Assembly (NCBI RefSeq): GCF_004212635.1
Contig: NZ_PSRT01000070.1
Coordinates: forward strand, 1-46,020
DNA: 46,020 bases
Direction: 5' to 3'
DNA from: Bradyrhizobium genosp. SA-3
GTDB lineage: Bacteria; Pseudomonadota; Alphaproteobacteria; Rhizobiales; Xanthobacteraceae
This document shows, one piece after another, positions 1 through 10,330 of the stretch. The notes beneath the pieces are model-generated. The model did no database searches and had not been told where the DNA came from. It saw only the letters and a list, made by a program, of their open reading frames with translations. Every line of letters starts with the position of its first letter. The first letter of the stretch is position 1. The position numbers were made by a program, and so were the translations under genes.

Positions 1-2022
1 GGCCGCGGCCCCGCAGTTGCGGCCGAGCCCGACGAGGAAGAGGCTCCGCGCCAGATCCGTCGCGGTCCCGGCGGCGCCATGCGTCCCGCGGCAGCCCCCA
101 AGACCACGCACAAGCCCGGCCCGCAGAAGGAACGCGGCCGCCTCACCGTCGTCACCGCGCTCAACGCCGATGACGTGCGCGAGCGCTCGATCGCCTCGTT
201 CCGCCGCCGCACCCAGCGCCTCAAGGGCCATGCCTCGAACGAGCCGAAGGAAAAGCTCGTCCGCGAGGTGACGATCCCGGAAGCGATCACCATCCAGGAA
301 CTCGCCAACCGCATGTCCGAGCGCGCGGTCGACGTCATCCGCATGCTGATGAAGCAGGGCGCGATGCACAAGATCACCGACGTGATCGACGCCGACACCG
401 CGCAGCTGATCGCCGAAGAGCTCGGCCACACCGTCAAGCGCGTCGCCGCCTCGGACGTCGAAGAAGGCCTGTTCGACCAGGTCGACGATTCCACCGACAC
501 CGAGACGCGTTCGCCAGTCGTGACCGTGATGGGCCACGTCGACCACGGCAAGACCTCGCTGCTCGACGCGCTGCGCCATGCCAACGTGGTCTCCGGCGAA
601 GCCGGCGGCATCACCCAGCATATCGGCGCCTATCAGGTGCTGTCGCCCGAGAGCGGCAAGAAGATCACCTTCATCGACACGCCCGGCCACGCTGCGTTCA
701 CCGCGATGCGCGCCCGCGGCGCCAAGGTCACCGACATCGTCGTGCTGGTGGTCGCGGCCGATGACGGCGTGATGCCGCAGACGGTCGAGGCCATCAATCA
801 CGCCAAGGCGGCAGGCGTGCCGATCATCGTTGCCATCAACAAGATCGACAAGCCCGACGCCAAGCCCGAGCGCGTCCGCACCGAGCTGCTCCAGCACGAG
901 GTGCAGGTCGAATCCTTCGGCGGCGAAGTCGTCGACGTCGAAGTGTCCGCCAAGAACAAGACCAATCTCGACAAGCTGCTCGAGATGATCGCGCTGCAGG
1001 CCGAAATCCTCGACCTGAAGACCAATTCGGAGCGTCCGGCCGAAGGCACCGTGATCGAGGCCAAGCTCGATCGCGGCCGTGGTCCGGTCGCGACCGTGCT
1101 GGTCCAGCGCGGCACGCTCCGTGTCGGTGACATCATCGTCGCCGGCGCCGAGATGGGCCGCGTCCGCGCGCTGATCTCCGATCAAGGCGAGACGGTGCAG
1201 GAGGCCGGTCCCTCGGTGCCGGTCGAGGTGCTCGGCTTCAACGGTCCGCCGGAGGCCGGCGATCGTCTCGCCGTGGTCGAGAACGAAGCCCGCGCCCGCC
1301 AGATCACCAGCTACCGTGCGCACCAGAAGCGCGAGAACGCGGCGGCCTCGATCTCCGGCATGCGTGGCTCGCTCGAGCAGATGATGTCGCAATTGAAGAC
1401 GGCGGGCCGCAAGGAATTCCCGCTGATCGTCAAGGCCGACGTGCAGGGCTCGCTGGAAGCGATCCTCGGCTCGCTGGAGAAGCTCGGCACCGACGAAGTC
1501 GCCGCCCGCATCCTGCATGCCGGCGTCGGCGGCATCTCGGAATCCGACGTGACGCTCGCTGAAGGCTTCAACGCCGCGATCATCGGCTTCTCGGTCCGTG
1601 CCAACAAGGAGGCCGCTTCGGCCGCCAAGCGCAACGGCATCGAGATCCGCTACTACAACATCATCTACGACCTCGTGGACGACGTGAAGAAGGCGATGAG
1701 CGGCCTGCTCGCGCCGACCCTGCGCGAAACCATGCTCGGCAATGCCGAGATCCTGGAGATCTTCAACATCTCCAAGGTCGGCAAGGTCGCCGGCTGCCGC
1801 GTCACCGACGGCACCGTGGAACGCGGCGCCAATGTGCGCCTGATCCGCGACAACGTCGTCGTGCACGAAGGCAAGCTGTCGACGCTCAAGCGCTTCAAGG
1901 ACGAAGTGAAGGAAGTCCAGTCCGGCCAGGAATGCGGCATGGCCTTCGAGAACTATCACGACATGCGTGCCGGTGACGTCATCGAGTGTTATCGCGTGGA
2001 GACGATTCAGCGCTCCCTGTAA
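1..2022 (+). CDS. infB: Translation initiation factor IF-2 (5' end outside window)
   Basis: GTPase that delivers initiator fMet-tRNA to the 30S subunit and promotes subunit joining; cytosolic. The reading frame is already open at base 1, so the low-complexity N-terminus is cut off by the window edge; the ATG at 79 is internal. Visible in order: an IF2_N-type helical domain (about 250-450), then the G domain with G1 GHVDHGKT (532-555), a G2 region AGGITQHIGAYQV, G3 DTPGHAAF, G4 NKIDKP and G5 SAK, then the beta-barrel and C-terminal tRNA-binding domains ending ...ETIQRSL. It is followed by rbfA, truB and rpsO in the usual infB cluster order. The nusA side of the operon lies upstream, outside the window. 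Confidence 0.98.
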   Translation, partial: GRGPAVAAEPDEEEAPRQIRRGPGGAMRPAAAPKTTHKPGPQKERGRLTVVTALNADDVRERSIASFRRRTQRLKGHASNEPKEKLVREVTIPEAITIQELANRMSERAVDVIRMLMKQGAMHKITDVIDADTAQLIAEELGHTVKRVAASDVEEGLFDQVDDSTDTETRSPVVTVMGHVDHGKTSLLDALRHANVVSGEAGGITQHIGAYQVLSPESGKKITFIDTPGHAAFTAMRARGAKVTDIVVLVVAADDGVMPQTVEAINHAKAAGVPIIVAINKIDKPDAKPERVRTELLQHEVQVESFGGEVVDVEVSAKNKTNLDKLLEMIALQAEILDLKTNSERPAEGTVIEAKLDRGRGPVATVLVQRGTLRVGDIIVAGAEMGRVRALISDQGETVQEAGPSVPVEVLGFNGPPEAGDRLAVVENEARARQITSYRAHQKRENAAASISGMRGSLEQMMSQLKTAGRKEFPLIVKADVQGSLEAILGSLEKLGTDEVAARILHAGVGGISESDVTLAEGFNAAIIGFSVRANKEAASAAKRNGIEIRYYNIIYDLVDDVKKAMSGLLAPTLRETMLGNAEILEIFNISKVGKVAGCRVTDGTVERGANVRLIRDNVVVHEGKLSTLKRFKDEVKEVQSGQECGMAFENYHDMRAGDVIECYRVETIQRSL

Positions 2023-2077
2023 GTCCAAATCTTACCGAAGCGTTCGGATCTTTTTGAACTGAAATTGCGAGAGTGCG

Positions 2078-2099
2078 ATGGCCGGATTTTTCCGGCCAT
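2078..2099 (+). terminator. Hairpin between infB and rbfA (weak terminator or processing site)
   Basis: A perfect 9-bp inverted repeat (ATGGCCGGA / TCCGGCCAT) closes on a TTTT loop in the 154-bp infB-rbfA gap. No U-run follows, so it is more likely a partial terminator or an RNA-processing/stability hairpin than a full stop. A second, weaker inverted repeat (ATGCCC...GGGCAT, 2133-2157) lies just before the rbfA ribosome-binding site. Confidence 0.35.
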
Positions 2100-2176
2100 C
2101 CACCTCTCTTCGTTTCAACAGGACAAATGACAATGCCCATGTCCCAAACACGGGCATGATGAGGTGATTTTCGAGA

Positions 2177-2608
2177 ATGCCCCGCCACCATCAAAAGAAG
2201 AGTTCCGCAGCCGGAGGCTCGCAACGTCAGTTGCGCGTCGGCGAGCAGGTTCGCCATGCGATGGCCGAGATTCTGGCGCAAGGCAACGTGCATGATGCGG
2301 ATCTCGAAGGTCACATCATCACCGTGCCGGAGGTGCGGATGTCGCCGGACCTGAAGCTCGCGACAATCTACGTGATGCCGCTCGGTGGCCGCGACACCGA
2401 GATCGTCATCGCTGCGCTCGAGCGCAACAAGAAATTCCTGCGCGGCGAAGTCGCGCGGCGCGTTAACCTGAAATTTGCACCTGACATTCGCTTCCGCGTC
2501 GACGAACGATTCGACGAAGCGGAACGGATCGAGAAGCTTTTGCGAACACCTGCGGTGCAGAAGGACTTGGAACAGGATCCGGATTCGGATCGGGAAGAAG
2601 AACGATGA
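2177..2608 (+). CDS. rbfA: Ribosome-binding factor A
   Basis: 143-aa late 16S rRNA maturation and 30S assembly factor, also linked to cold adaptation. The KH-like RbfA fold is recognisable from RVGEQVRHAMAEIL near the N-terminus, the strand region TVPEVRMSPDLKLATIYV, and RFRVDERFDEAERIEKLL toward the C-terminus. The tail is short and acidic. The start is set by a good Shine-Dalgarno, GAGGTGAT at 2161-2168, nine bases before the ATG. The stop overlaps the truB start as ATGA, which implies translational coupling. The infB-rbfA-truB-rpsO-pnp order matches the classic bacterial cluster. Confidence 0.96.
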   Translation: MPRHHQKKSSAAGGSQRQLRVGEQVRHAMAEILAQGNVHDADLEGHIITVPEVRMSPDLKLATIYVMPLGGRDTEIVIAALERNKKFLRGEVARRVNLKFAPDIRFRVDERFDEAERIEKLLRTPAVQKDLEQDPDSDREEER

Positions 2609-3723
2609 CGATGGACCCGGCTCACGACACGATCAGCGGCGAACAGGCCGATCAACGCGACGTGCAGACAAATAATTTTGCGGATCTGGGCAGCAATTCT
2701 CAATCGTACCAGGAGCAGCGCCGCGTCAATAACGACCCGCGCGCCAAGCAGCAGAAGGGCAACCAGCCGCGCCGCGACCGGCGCGACGTCCACGGCTGGG
2801 TCGTGCTCGACAAGCCGATCGGCATGACCTCGACGCAGGCCGTCGCCGTGCTCAAGCGCCTGTTCAACGCCAAGCGCGCGGGACACGCCGGCACACTGGA
2901 CCCGCTCGCCTCGGGCGGCCTGCCGATTGCACTCGGCGAAGCCACCAAGACCGTCCCCTTCGTGATGGACGGCCGCAAGCGCTACCAGTTCACCGTGTGC
3001 TGGGGCGAGGAGCGCGACACCGACGACATCGAGGGCCGGGTCACCGCGACCTCCGACCAGCGCCCGACCCGGGAGGCCATCCTGGCCCTTTTGCCCCGCT
3101 TCACCGGGGTGATCGAGCAGATCCCGCCGCGCTATTCCGCGATCAAGGTCCAGGGCGAGCGCGCCTATGACCTCGCCCGCGACGGCGAGGTCGTGGAGTT
3201 GGCGCCCCGCCCCGTCGAGATTCACCAATTAACCCTTGTGGATCAACCGGATAACGACCGGGCCGTGTTCGAGGCGGAGTGCGGCAAGGGCACCTATGTG
3301 CGGGCGCTGGCCCGCGATATGGGCCGGATTCTCGGCACTTATGGCCATATCTGCGCGCTGCGGCGGACCCTGGTCGGCCCATTTGGCGAAAACGACATGA
3401 TTCCGCTGGATCAGTTGGAGGCTTTGTGCCATAGAGCCGCGTCCGGCGAGGGCAGCCTCGCCGACGCGCTTTTGCCCGTTGAGACCGCGCTGGACGACAT
3501 CCCGGCACTGGCCGTCACTCGGGCTGATGCGGCAAGGCTCCACCGGGGCCAAGCCGTTTTGTTGCGCGGACGGGATGCGCCCACTTGTAGCGGCACAGTC
3601 TATGTCACGGTGGCAGGCCGTCTTTTGGCGCTTGCCGAAGTTGGCAATGGCGAAATCATCCCCAAGCGTGTGTTCAACCTGACCGGCCTGACTGCCAGCC
3701 CCGGTCGCAACGAGAGAAATTGA
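2605..3723 (+). CDS. truB: tRNA pseudouridine(55) synthase
   Basis: 372-aa synthase that converts U55 to pseudouridine in the T-loop of tRNAs. The catalytic motif is clear: AGHAGTLDPLASGGLPIALG, with Asp of the GTLDP segment as nucleophile; the RYSAIKVQGERAYDLAR segment and a C-terminal PUA-like region also fit. The first ~60 residues are polar and rich in N, Q and R, an extension beyond the E. coli enzyme and typical of low-complexity N-termini in this group. The start at 2605 overlaps the rbfA stop (ATGA); an ATG at 2611 is equally possible. It ends three bases before the rpsO start. Confidence 0.96.
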   Translation: MTMDPAHDTISGEQADQRDVQTNNFADLGSNSQSYQEQRRVNNDPRAKQQKGNQPRRDRRDVHGWVVLDKPIGMTSTQAVAVLKRLFNAKRAGHAGTLDPLASGGLPIALGEATKTVPFVMDGRKRYQFTVCWGEERDTDDIEGRVTATSDQRPTREAILALLPRFTGVIEQIPPRYSAIKVQGERAYDLARDGEVVELAPRPVEIHQLTLVDQPDNDRAVFEAECGKGTYVRALARDMGRILGTYGHICALRRTLVGPFGENDMIPLDQLEALCHRAASGEGSLADALLPVETALDDIPALAVTRADAARLHRGQAVLLRGRDAPTCSGTVYVTVAGRLLALAEVGNGEIIPKRVFNLTGLTASPGRNERN

Positions 3724-3725
3724 CG

Positions 3726-3995
3726 ATGTCGATTGCCGCAGAACGCAAAGCGGAAGTCATCAAGACCAATGCCACCAAGGCCGGCGACACCGGCTCGCCC
3801 GAGGTTCAGGTCGCGATCCTGTCGGAACGCATCAATAACCTCACCAACCATTTCAAGACCCACGTGAAGGACAACCATTCGCGTCGCGGCCTCTTGAAGC
3901 TGGTCTCGACCCGCCGCTCGCTCCTCGACTACCTCAAGAAGAAGGACGAGGCGCGGTACAAGGCGCTGCTCGAGAAGCACAACATTCGTCGCTAA
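3726..3995 (+). CDS. rpsO: 30S ribosomal protein S15
   Basis: 89-aa primary 16S rRNA-binding protein of the small-subunit platform. The sequence is diagnostic: TGSPEVQVAILSERINNLT, HSRRGLLKLVSTRRSLLDYL and the KHNIRR end. I chose ATG 3726 (MSIAAERK...) because it gives 89 aa, the same length as the E. coli protein. The in-frame TTG at 3720 inside the truB stop region is less likely. The gene is followed within 10 bases by a strong terminator hairpin, so pnp probably has its own promoter or is reached by read-through. Confidence 0.97.
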   Translation: MSIAAERKAEVIKTNATKAGDTGSPEVQVAILSERINNLTNHFKTHVKDNHSRRGLLKLVSTRRSLLDYLKKKDEARYKALLEKHNIRR

Positions 3996-4004
3996 GAGTT
4001 CCTG

Positions 4005-4027
4005 CGCGCGCCACTGGCGCGCGTTTT
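4005..4027 (+). terminator. Rho-independent terminator after rpsO
   Basis: An 8-bp GC-only stem (CGCGCGCC / GGCGCGCG) with an ACT loop is followed directly by TTTT, ten bases after the rpsO stop codon. This is a compact, stable terminator or attenuator between rpsO and pnp. Confidence 0.75.
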
Positions 4028-4340
4028 CGCGCGTAGTTTCGAACGAAAGCGCTTCTTTAAAGGTTTTTGATCGAGGCTGCGTGCGCGTCGGATGCAAGCC
4101 GTTGACGGCGAGCATCCGGGGCATGATCGGCGAAGACCGCGGTTCGGTGTTCGCGTTCGTGCCGACTGACAGTCCAGCAGCAATCCGGCGGCTGGGCACA
4201 ACGGGCAAGGCGCCCGTATGACCCGAAAGGATGGACGCCATCCGACATCCAAAAACCATGGCAGGATCGCAGGACGCTGATCACCCGCTCCGATCAGCGC
4301 CCCGCAATCTTGCGCATGGTTTTTGTTTTTCGAAGCGTCC
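4028..4340 (+). other. Long rpsO-pnp intergenic region / pnp leader
   Basis: No convincing gene is seen in the 377 bp between rpsO and pnp. Besides the rpsO terminator it holds a perfect 8-bp inverted repeat (CGCTGATC / GATCAGCG, 4275-4299, 9-nt loop) and a T-rich stretch (about 4319-4330) just before the hairpin that reaches the pnp ribosome-binding site. In E. coli the pnp leader is long and structured and mediates autoregulation through RNase III and PNPase; a comparable role here is inferred from position and structure only. Confidence 0.5.
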
Positions 4341-4366
4341 CTTCTTTCGAGAACCCATGAAAGAAG
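4341..4366 (+). promoter_or_regulatory. Hairpin overlapping the pnp ribosome-binding site
   Basis: A perfect 8-bp inverted repeat, CTTCTTTC (4341-4348) and GAAAGAAG (4359-4366), has a 10-nt loop. Its 3' arm is the purine-rich Shine-Dalgarno stretch (AAGAAG) that sits six bases before the pnp ATG at 4373. Folding would sequester the site, so this is a candidate translational control hairpin. Confidence 0.5.
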
Positions 4367-4372
4367 ACCTCT

Positions 4373-6535
<2,163 letters not shown>

Positions 6536-6560
6536 GTCCCGCTACACGGTCAAAAGCACG

Positions 6561-6592
6561 AAGGGCGGCCGAAAGGCCGCCCTTTTTGTTTT
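6561..6592 (+). terminator. Rho-independent terminator after pnp
   Basis: A perfect 10-bp stem AAGGGCGGCC / GGCCGCCCTT with a GAAA tetraloop is followed by TTTGTTTT. It closes the infB-pnp cluster and separates it from the convergent katG. Confidence 0.92.
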
Positions 6593-6620
6593 ATTGCTTC
6601 GATCGATCAGCGCACTGCTC

Positions 6621-6647
6621 TTCACCTCTCCCTATGGGAGAGGTGAA
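6621..6647. repeat. 12-bp perfect inverted repeat downstream of katG
   Basis: TTCACCTCTCCC and its exact complement flank a TAT centre, seven bases past the katG stop. The sequence resembles the dispersed CTCTCCC...GGGAGAG palindromes common in Bradyrhizobium intergenic regions. It may act as the katG transcript-end hairpin, although no U-run follows on the minus strand. Confidence 0.6.
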
Positions 6648-6653
6648 TCAGCC

Positions 6654-8819
6654 TCACGCCGCGAGATCGAACCGATCGAGGTTCATCACCTTGGTCCAGG
6701 CCTTGGCGAAGTCCTTCACGAACTTCTCCTTGGAGTCCGAGGTGGCATAGACCTCGGCGAAGGCGCGGAGCTGCGAGTGCGAGCCGAAGATCAAGTCGGA
6801 GCGCGTGCCGGTCCACTTCACCGCGTTGGTCTTGCGGTCGCGGGCCTCATAGGTGCCGTCGGCAACCGGCGCCCATTGCGTGCTCATGTCGAGCAGGTTG
6901 ACGAAGAAGTCGTTGCTCAGCGTTCCCACCTTCGCGGTGAGGACACCATGCTTCGAACCGTTCGCATTGGCGCCGAGCACACGCAGGCCGCCGACCAGCA
7001 CGGTCAGCTCGGGCCCGGTGAGCTTCAACAGCTGCGCGCGATCGACGAGCGCCTCTTCGGGCATCATGAACTGATGCTTCTTGCCGATGTAGTTGCGGAA
7101 ACCATCGGCCCGCGGCTCCAGCGGGGCGAAGGAGGCCGCATCCGTCTGCTCCTGCGAGGCGTCCATCCGACCCGGCGCGAAGGCGACCTTGACGTCGACG
7201 CCGGCATCCTTGGCGGCCTTCTCGACCGCAGCGGTGCCGCCGAGCACGATCAGGTCCGCAAGCGAGACCTTTTTCGCGCCTGAGGACGCGTTGAAGTCCT
7301 TCTGGATCGCTTCGAGCTTGCCGAGAACCTTGGCGAGCTGAGCCGGCTGGTTCACCTCCCAGTCCTTCTGGGGCGCGAGGCGAATGCGTGCGCCGTTGGC
7401 GCCGCCACGCTTGTCCGAGCCGCGGAACGTCGAGGCCGACGCCCAGGCGGTCGAGACGAGCTCCGACACCGACAGACCCGAGGCCAGGATCTTGGTCTTC
7501 AGCGAAGCAATGTCCTGCTCGCCGACCAGCTCGTGATTCACGGCCGGAATCGGATCCTGCCAGATCAGCGTCTCCTTCGGCACCAGCGGGCCCAAGTAAC
7601 GCACGAGCGGGCCCATATCGCGATGGGTGAGCTTGAACCAGGCGCGGGCGAAGGCGTCCGCCAACTGATCGGGATGCTCGAGGAAGCGCCGCGAGATCTT
7701 CTCATAGGCCGGATCGAAGCGGAGCGAGAGATCCGTCGTCAGCATGGTCGGCACATGCTTCTTGGACTTGTCGAAGGCATCGGGAATAATGGCCTCGGCG
7801 TTCTTGGCCTTCCACTGCTGCGCACCCGACGGAGCCTTCGTCAGCTCCCATTCGTACTTGAACAGGTTCTCGAAGAAGGAGTTGCTCCACTTGGTGGGCG
7901 TCTGCGACCAGGTGACTTCCGGGCCGCCGGTGATCGCATCGGCGCCGACGCCGGTGCCGTGCTTGCTTTTCCAGCCGAGGCCCTGATCTTCCAGCGCGCC
8001 CGCTTCCGGTTCCGGACCGACCAGCGACGGATCGCCCGCACCGTGGGCCTTGCCGAAAGTGTGGCCGCCGGCGATCAGTGCGACGGTTTCCTCGTCGTTC
8101 ATCGCCATGCGGAAGAAGGTCTCGCGGATGTCCTTGGCCGCCGCGATCGGATCCGGCTTGCCGTTCGGGCCTTCCGGATTGACGTAGATGAGGCCCATCT
8201 GCACCGCGCCGAGCGGCTCGGCGAGCTGGCGCTCACCGCTGTAGCGCTCATCGCCGAGCCAAGTCCCCTCAGGACCCCAATAGAGCTCTTCCGGCTCCCA
8301 GACGTCGGCGCGGCCACCCGCAAAACCAAACGTCTTGAAGCCCATCGATTCCAGCGCGACGTTGCCGGCCAGCACCATCAAATCGGCCCAAGAGATCTTG
8401 CGGCCGTATTTCTGCTTGATCGGCCAGAGCAGACGGCGTGCCTTGTCGAGGTTGGCGTTATCGGGCCAGCTGTTGAGCGGCGCGAAGCGCTGCTGACCGG
8501 CGCCGGCGCCACCACGGCCATCGGTGATGCGGTAAGTGCCCGCGCTGTGCCAGGCCATGCGGATCATCAGGCCGCCGTAATGACCGAAGTCGGCCGGCCA
8601 CCATTCCTGCGAATCCGTCATCAGGGCGGTCAGGTCCTTGATAACGGCGTTCAGATCGAGCGACTTGAACTCCTTGGCATAGTCGAATTCTTTGCCCATC
8701 GGATCGGACAGGTCGGAATTCTTGTGCAGCATCTCGATGCTGAGCTGGGTTGGCCACCAGTCGCGGTTCACGCGCGTGGGTTTTCCGCCCGTAAACGGGC
8801 ACTTCGAAGTGTCATCCAT
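6654..8819 (-). CDS. katG: Catalase-peroxidase KatG
   Basis: 721-aa bifunctional heme catalase/peroxidase that removes hydrogen peroxide. Active-site elements are intact: the distal Arg-Trp-His stretch (RMAWHSAGTYR), the Tyr of GLIYVNPEGP and the Met of FFRMAMNDEE that form the Trp-Tyr-Met cross-link needed for catalase activity, and the proximal-His motif GGHTFGK. The second, degenerate peroxidase-like half follows, so the length is typical. I placed the start at 8819 (MDDTSKCPF...) because a near-perfect Shine-Dalgarno AGGAGGTAAT lies just upstream; a 20-residue longer reading is in frame but lacks this support. It is divergent from oxyR, the usual peroxide regulator of katG. Confidence 0.98.
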   Translation of the reverse strand: MDDTSKCPFTGGKPTRVNRDWWPTQLSIEMLHKNSDLSDPMGKEFDYAKEFKSLDLNAVIKDLTALMTDSQEWWPADFGHYGGLMIRMAWHSAGTYRITDGRGGAGAGQQRFAPLNSWPDNANLDKARRLLWPIKQKYGRKISWADLMVLAGNVALESMGFKTFGFAGGRADVWEPEELYWGPEGTWLGDERYSGERQLAEPLGAVQMGLIYVNPEGPNGKPDPIAAAKDIRETFFRMAMNDEETVALIAGGHTFGKAHGAGDPSLVGPEPEAGALEDQGLGWKSKHGTGVGADAITGGPEVTWSQTPTKWSNSFFENLFKYEWELTKAPSGAQQWKAKNAEAIIPDAFDKSKKHVPTMLTTDLSLRFDPAYEKISRRFLEHPDQLADAFARAWFKLTHRDMGPLVRYLGPLVPKETLIWQDPIPAVNHELVGEQDIASLKTKILASGLSVSELVSTAWASASTFRGSDKRGGANGARIRLAPQKDWEVNQPAQLAKVLGKLEAIQKDFNASSGAKKVSLADLIVLGGTAAVEKAAKDAGVDVKVAFAPGRMDASQEQTDAASFAPLEPRADGFRNYIGKKHQFMMPEEALVDRAQLLKLTGPELTVLVGGLRVLGANANGSKHGVLTAKVGTLSNDFFVNLLDMSTQWAPVADGTYEARDRKTNAVKWTGTRSDLIFGSHSQLRAFAEVYATSDSKEKFVKDFAKAWTKVMNLDRFDLAA

Positions 8820-8932
8820 GATTACCTCCTCTGGTGGCGTCCGACGGCGCCTTTGACCAGGTAGAACCACTCTAAGCACCGCCTCCTATCAGGGGAAGTT
8901 GACTTTAATGATCGCTGCGATAGGATTTTCTG
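8820..8932. promoter_or_regulatory. katG-oxyR divergent control region, candidate OxyR operator
   Basis: The 113-bp divergent gap holds mirrored arms CCTATC (8885-8890) and GATAGG (8919-8924), a small palindrome ATCG-CTG-CGAT (8911-8921), and a possible TTGACT hexamer (8899-8904) pointing toward oxyR. OxyR sites are built from ATAG/CTAT half-elements, but the spacing here does not match the classical four-element array, so this is only a candidate. The katG Shine-Dalgarno (complement of 8821-8832) and the oxyR one (AGGA, 8922-8925) are also here. Confidence 0.45.
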
Positions 8933-9858
8933 ATGATAAACCTGACGCTGCGCCAGCTCCGCTATTTCGATGCGCTGGCGCGCCACGGTCATTTCGGCGC
9001 GCGGCCGAGGCCTGCTCGATCTCACAGCCGGCCTTGTCGATGCAGATCAAGGAGTTGGAAGAGACCCTCGGCGGCCTGCTGCTGGAGCGCAGCGCGCGGC
9101 AGGTCGCGCTGACCCGGTTCGGCGAGGAACTCGCGCAACGCGTCCGCGACATTTTGCGCTCGGTCGATGAGCTCGGCGATTTCGCCCGAGCATCACAGGA
9201 CCGCTTCGCCGGCCGCCTGCGCATTGGCATGATTCCGACCATCGCGCCCTATCTCTTGCCCAAGATCACCAAAAACCTCACGCGCATGCATCCGGAGCTC
9301 GACATCCGCGTGCGTGAGACCATGACGCCACGGCTGATCCAGGAGCTGATCGAGGGCCGGCTCGACACCGCCATCGTCGCGCTGCCGGTATCCGAGCCCT
9401 CGCTCACCGAGGTCGCGCTGTTCGACGAGAAATTCCTGCTGGTGCGGCCGGGCGCGGACGAGGGCACTCCGGTGCCGTCGCGCGAGATGATGCGCGAGTT
9501 GCGGTTGTTGCTGCTCGAAGAGGGACATTGTTTCCGCGATCAGGCGCTGTCCTTCTGCAATATGCAATCGGCGCCGCCGCGCGAGATGCTGGATGCCAAC
9601 TCGCTCTCGACGTTGGTCCAAATGGTCAGTGCCGGCATCGGCGTCACCTTGATCCCGGAGATGGCGGTGCCGGTGGAGACGCGATCGGCTTCGGTCTCGC
9701 TGGCGCGCTTCCGCGACCCCGAGCCCTCCCGCACCATCGGCATGGTCTGGCGTAAGACCAGCCCGCTGGCGCGACAGCTGCTGCAAATCTCCGAGGTGGT
9801 GTGCCTGTCGGCCGGCAAGGCGCGCCCGCGTCAGGCTGCGCGCAGTCAGCGGGCTTGA
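8933..9858 (+). pseudogene. oxyR: oxyR, peroxide-sensing LysR-type regulator, single-base frameshift in the HTH
   Basis: The expected N-terminus MINLTLRQLRYFDALARHGH starts at ATG 8933 after an AGGA Shine-Dalgarno. At 8998-8999 the frame breaks: the motif should read HFGRAAEAC, but one C is missing, and the rest (AAEACSISQPALSMQIKELE onward) continues one frame over to the stop at 9858. The rejoined protein would be 308 aa, normal for OxyR. Downstream, the LysR substrate domain is intact with both redox cysteines in EEGHCFRDQALSFCN. Divergence from katG confirms the assignment. As written, no single frame gives a normal HTH; a TTG-initiated reading from 8899 would replace the first helix with an unrelated sequence. 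A sequencing error is as likely as true gene loss. Confidence 0.9.
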
Positions 9859-9865
9859 GCGCCGG

Positions 9866-10330
9866 ATGCCGCATCTGATCATCCGCCCCGCCCGCGCCGA
9901 CGAATATGACGAGGTCGGCCGCATCTGGATGGAGAGCTGGGTCTCGACCGGCCTCGCTGAGGCCAGCGACTTCCTGCTGGCCAACCTGCGTGCGCGCATC
10001 CGGCGCGAGATCGAGAACGGCTGGAGCCTGTTCGTCGCCGACGACAACGGCACGATCGCCGCCATGCTGGCGCTGCATCTGCCGAAGCGCTATCTCGACA
10101 TGCTTTTCGTCGCGCCCGCCTATCAGGGGCAATCGCTCGGACGGCAATTGCTCGCCTTCACGCGCACGCAACTGCCCGACGAAATGCACCTGCGCTGCGT
10201 GCGCGAGAACGAGAAGGCCTGGCGCTGGTACGAGCGCGAGGGATTTGTATTCGAGAAGGAAGAGGTCGAACCGTCGAACGGCTTCATGATGAAGTACTAT
10301 CGATGGAAGAACAACGGAAATGCCCCATGA
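9866..10330 (+). CDS. GNAT-family N-acetyltransferase
   Basis: 154-aa acetyl-CoA-dependent acetyltransferase of the GNAT superfamily; substrate unknown. The acetyl-CoA binding motif A is visible in YLDMLFVAPAYQGQSLGRQL, with the Q-x-x-L-G-R pyrophosphate loop, followed by motif B around NEKAWRWYEREGFVFEKE. The gene starts seven bases after the oxyR stop and overlaps the next gene (a GST) as ATGA, so oxyR, this gene and the GST probably form one transcript. A role in peroxide or xenobiotic response would be guilt by association only. Confidence 0.9.
   Translation: MPHLIIRPARADEYDEVGRIWMESWVSTGLAEASDFLLANLRARIRREIENGWSLFVADDNGTIAAMLALHLPKRYLDMLFVAPAYQGQSLGRQLLAFTRTQLPDEMHLRCVRENEKAWRWYEREGFVFEKEEVEPSNGFMMKYYRWKNNGNAP

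Noticed and set aside
7533..8864. A 443-codon plus-strand frame opposite katG
   Set aside because: Shadow of katG; composition and lack of motifs argue against coding.
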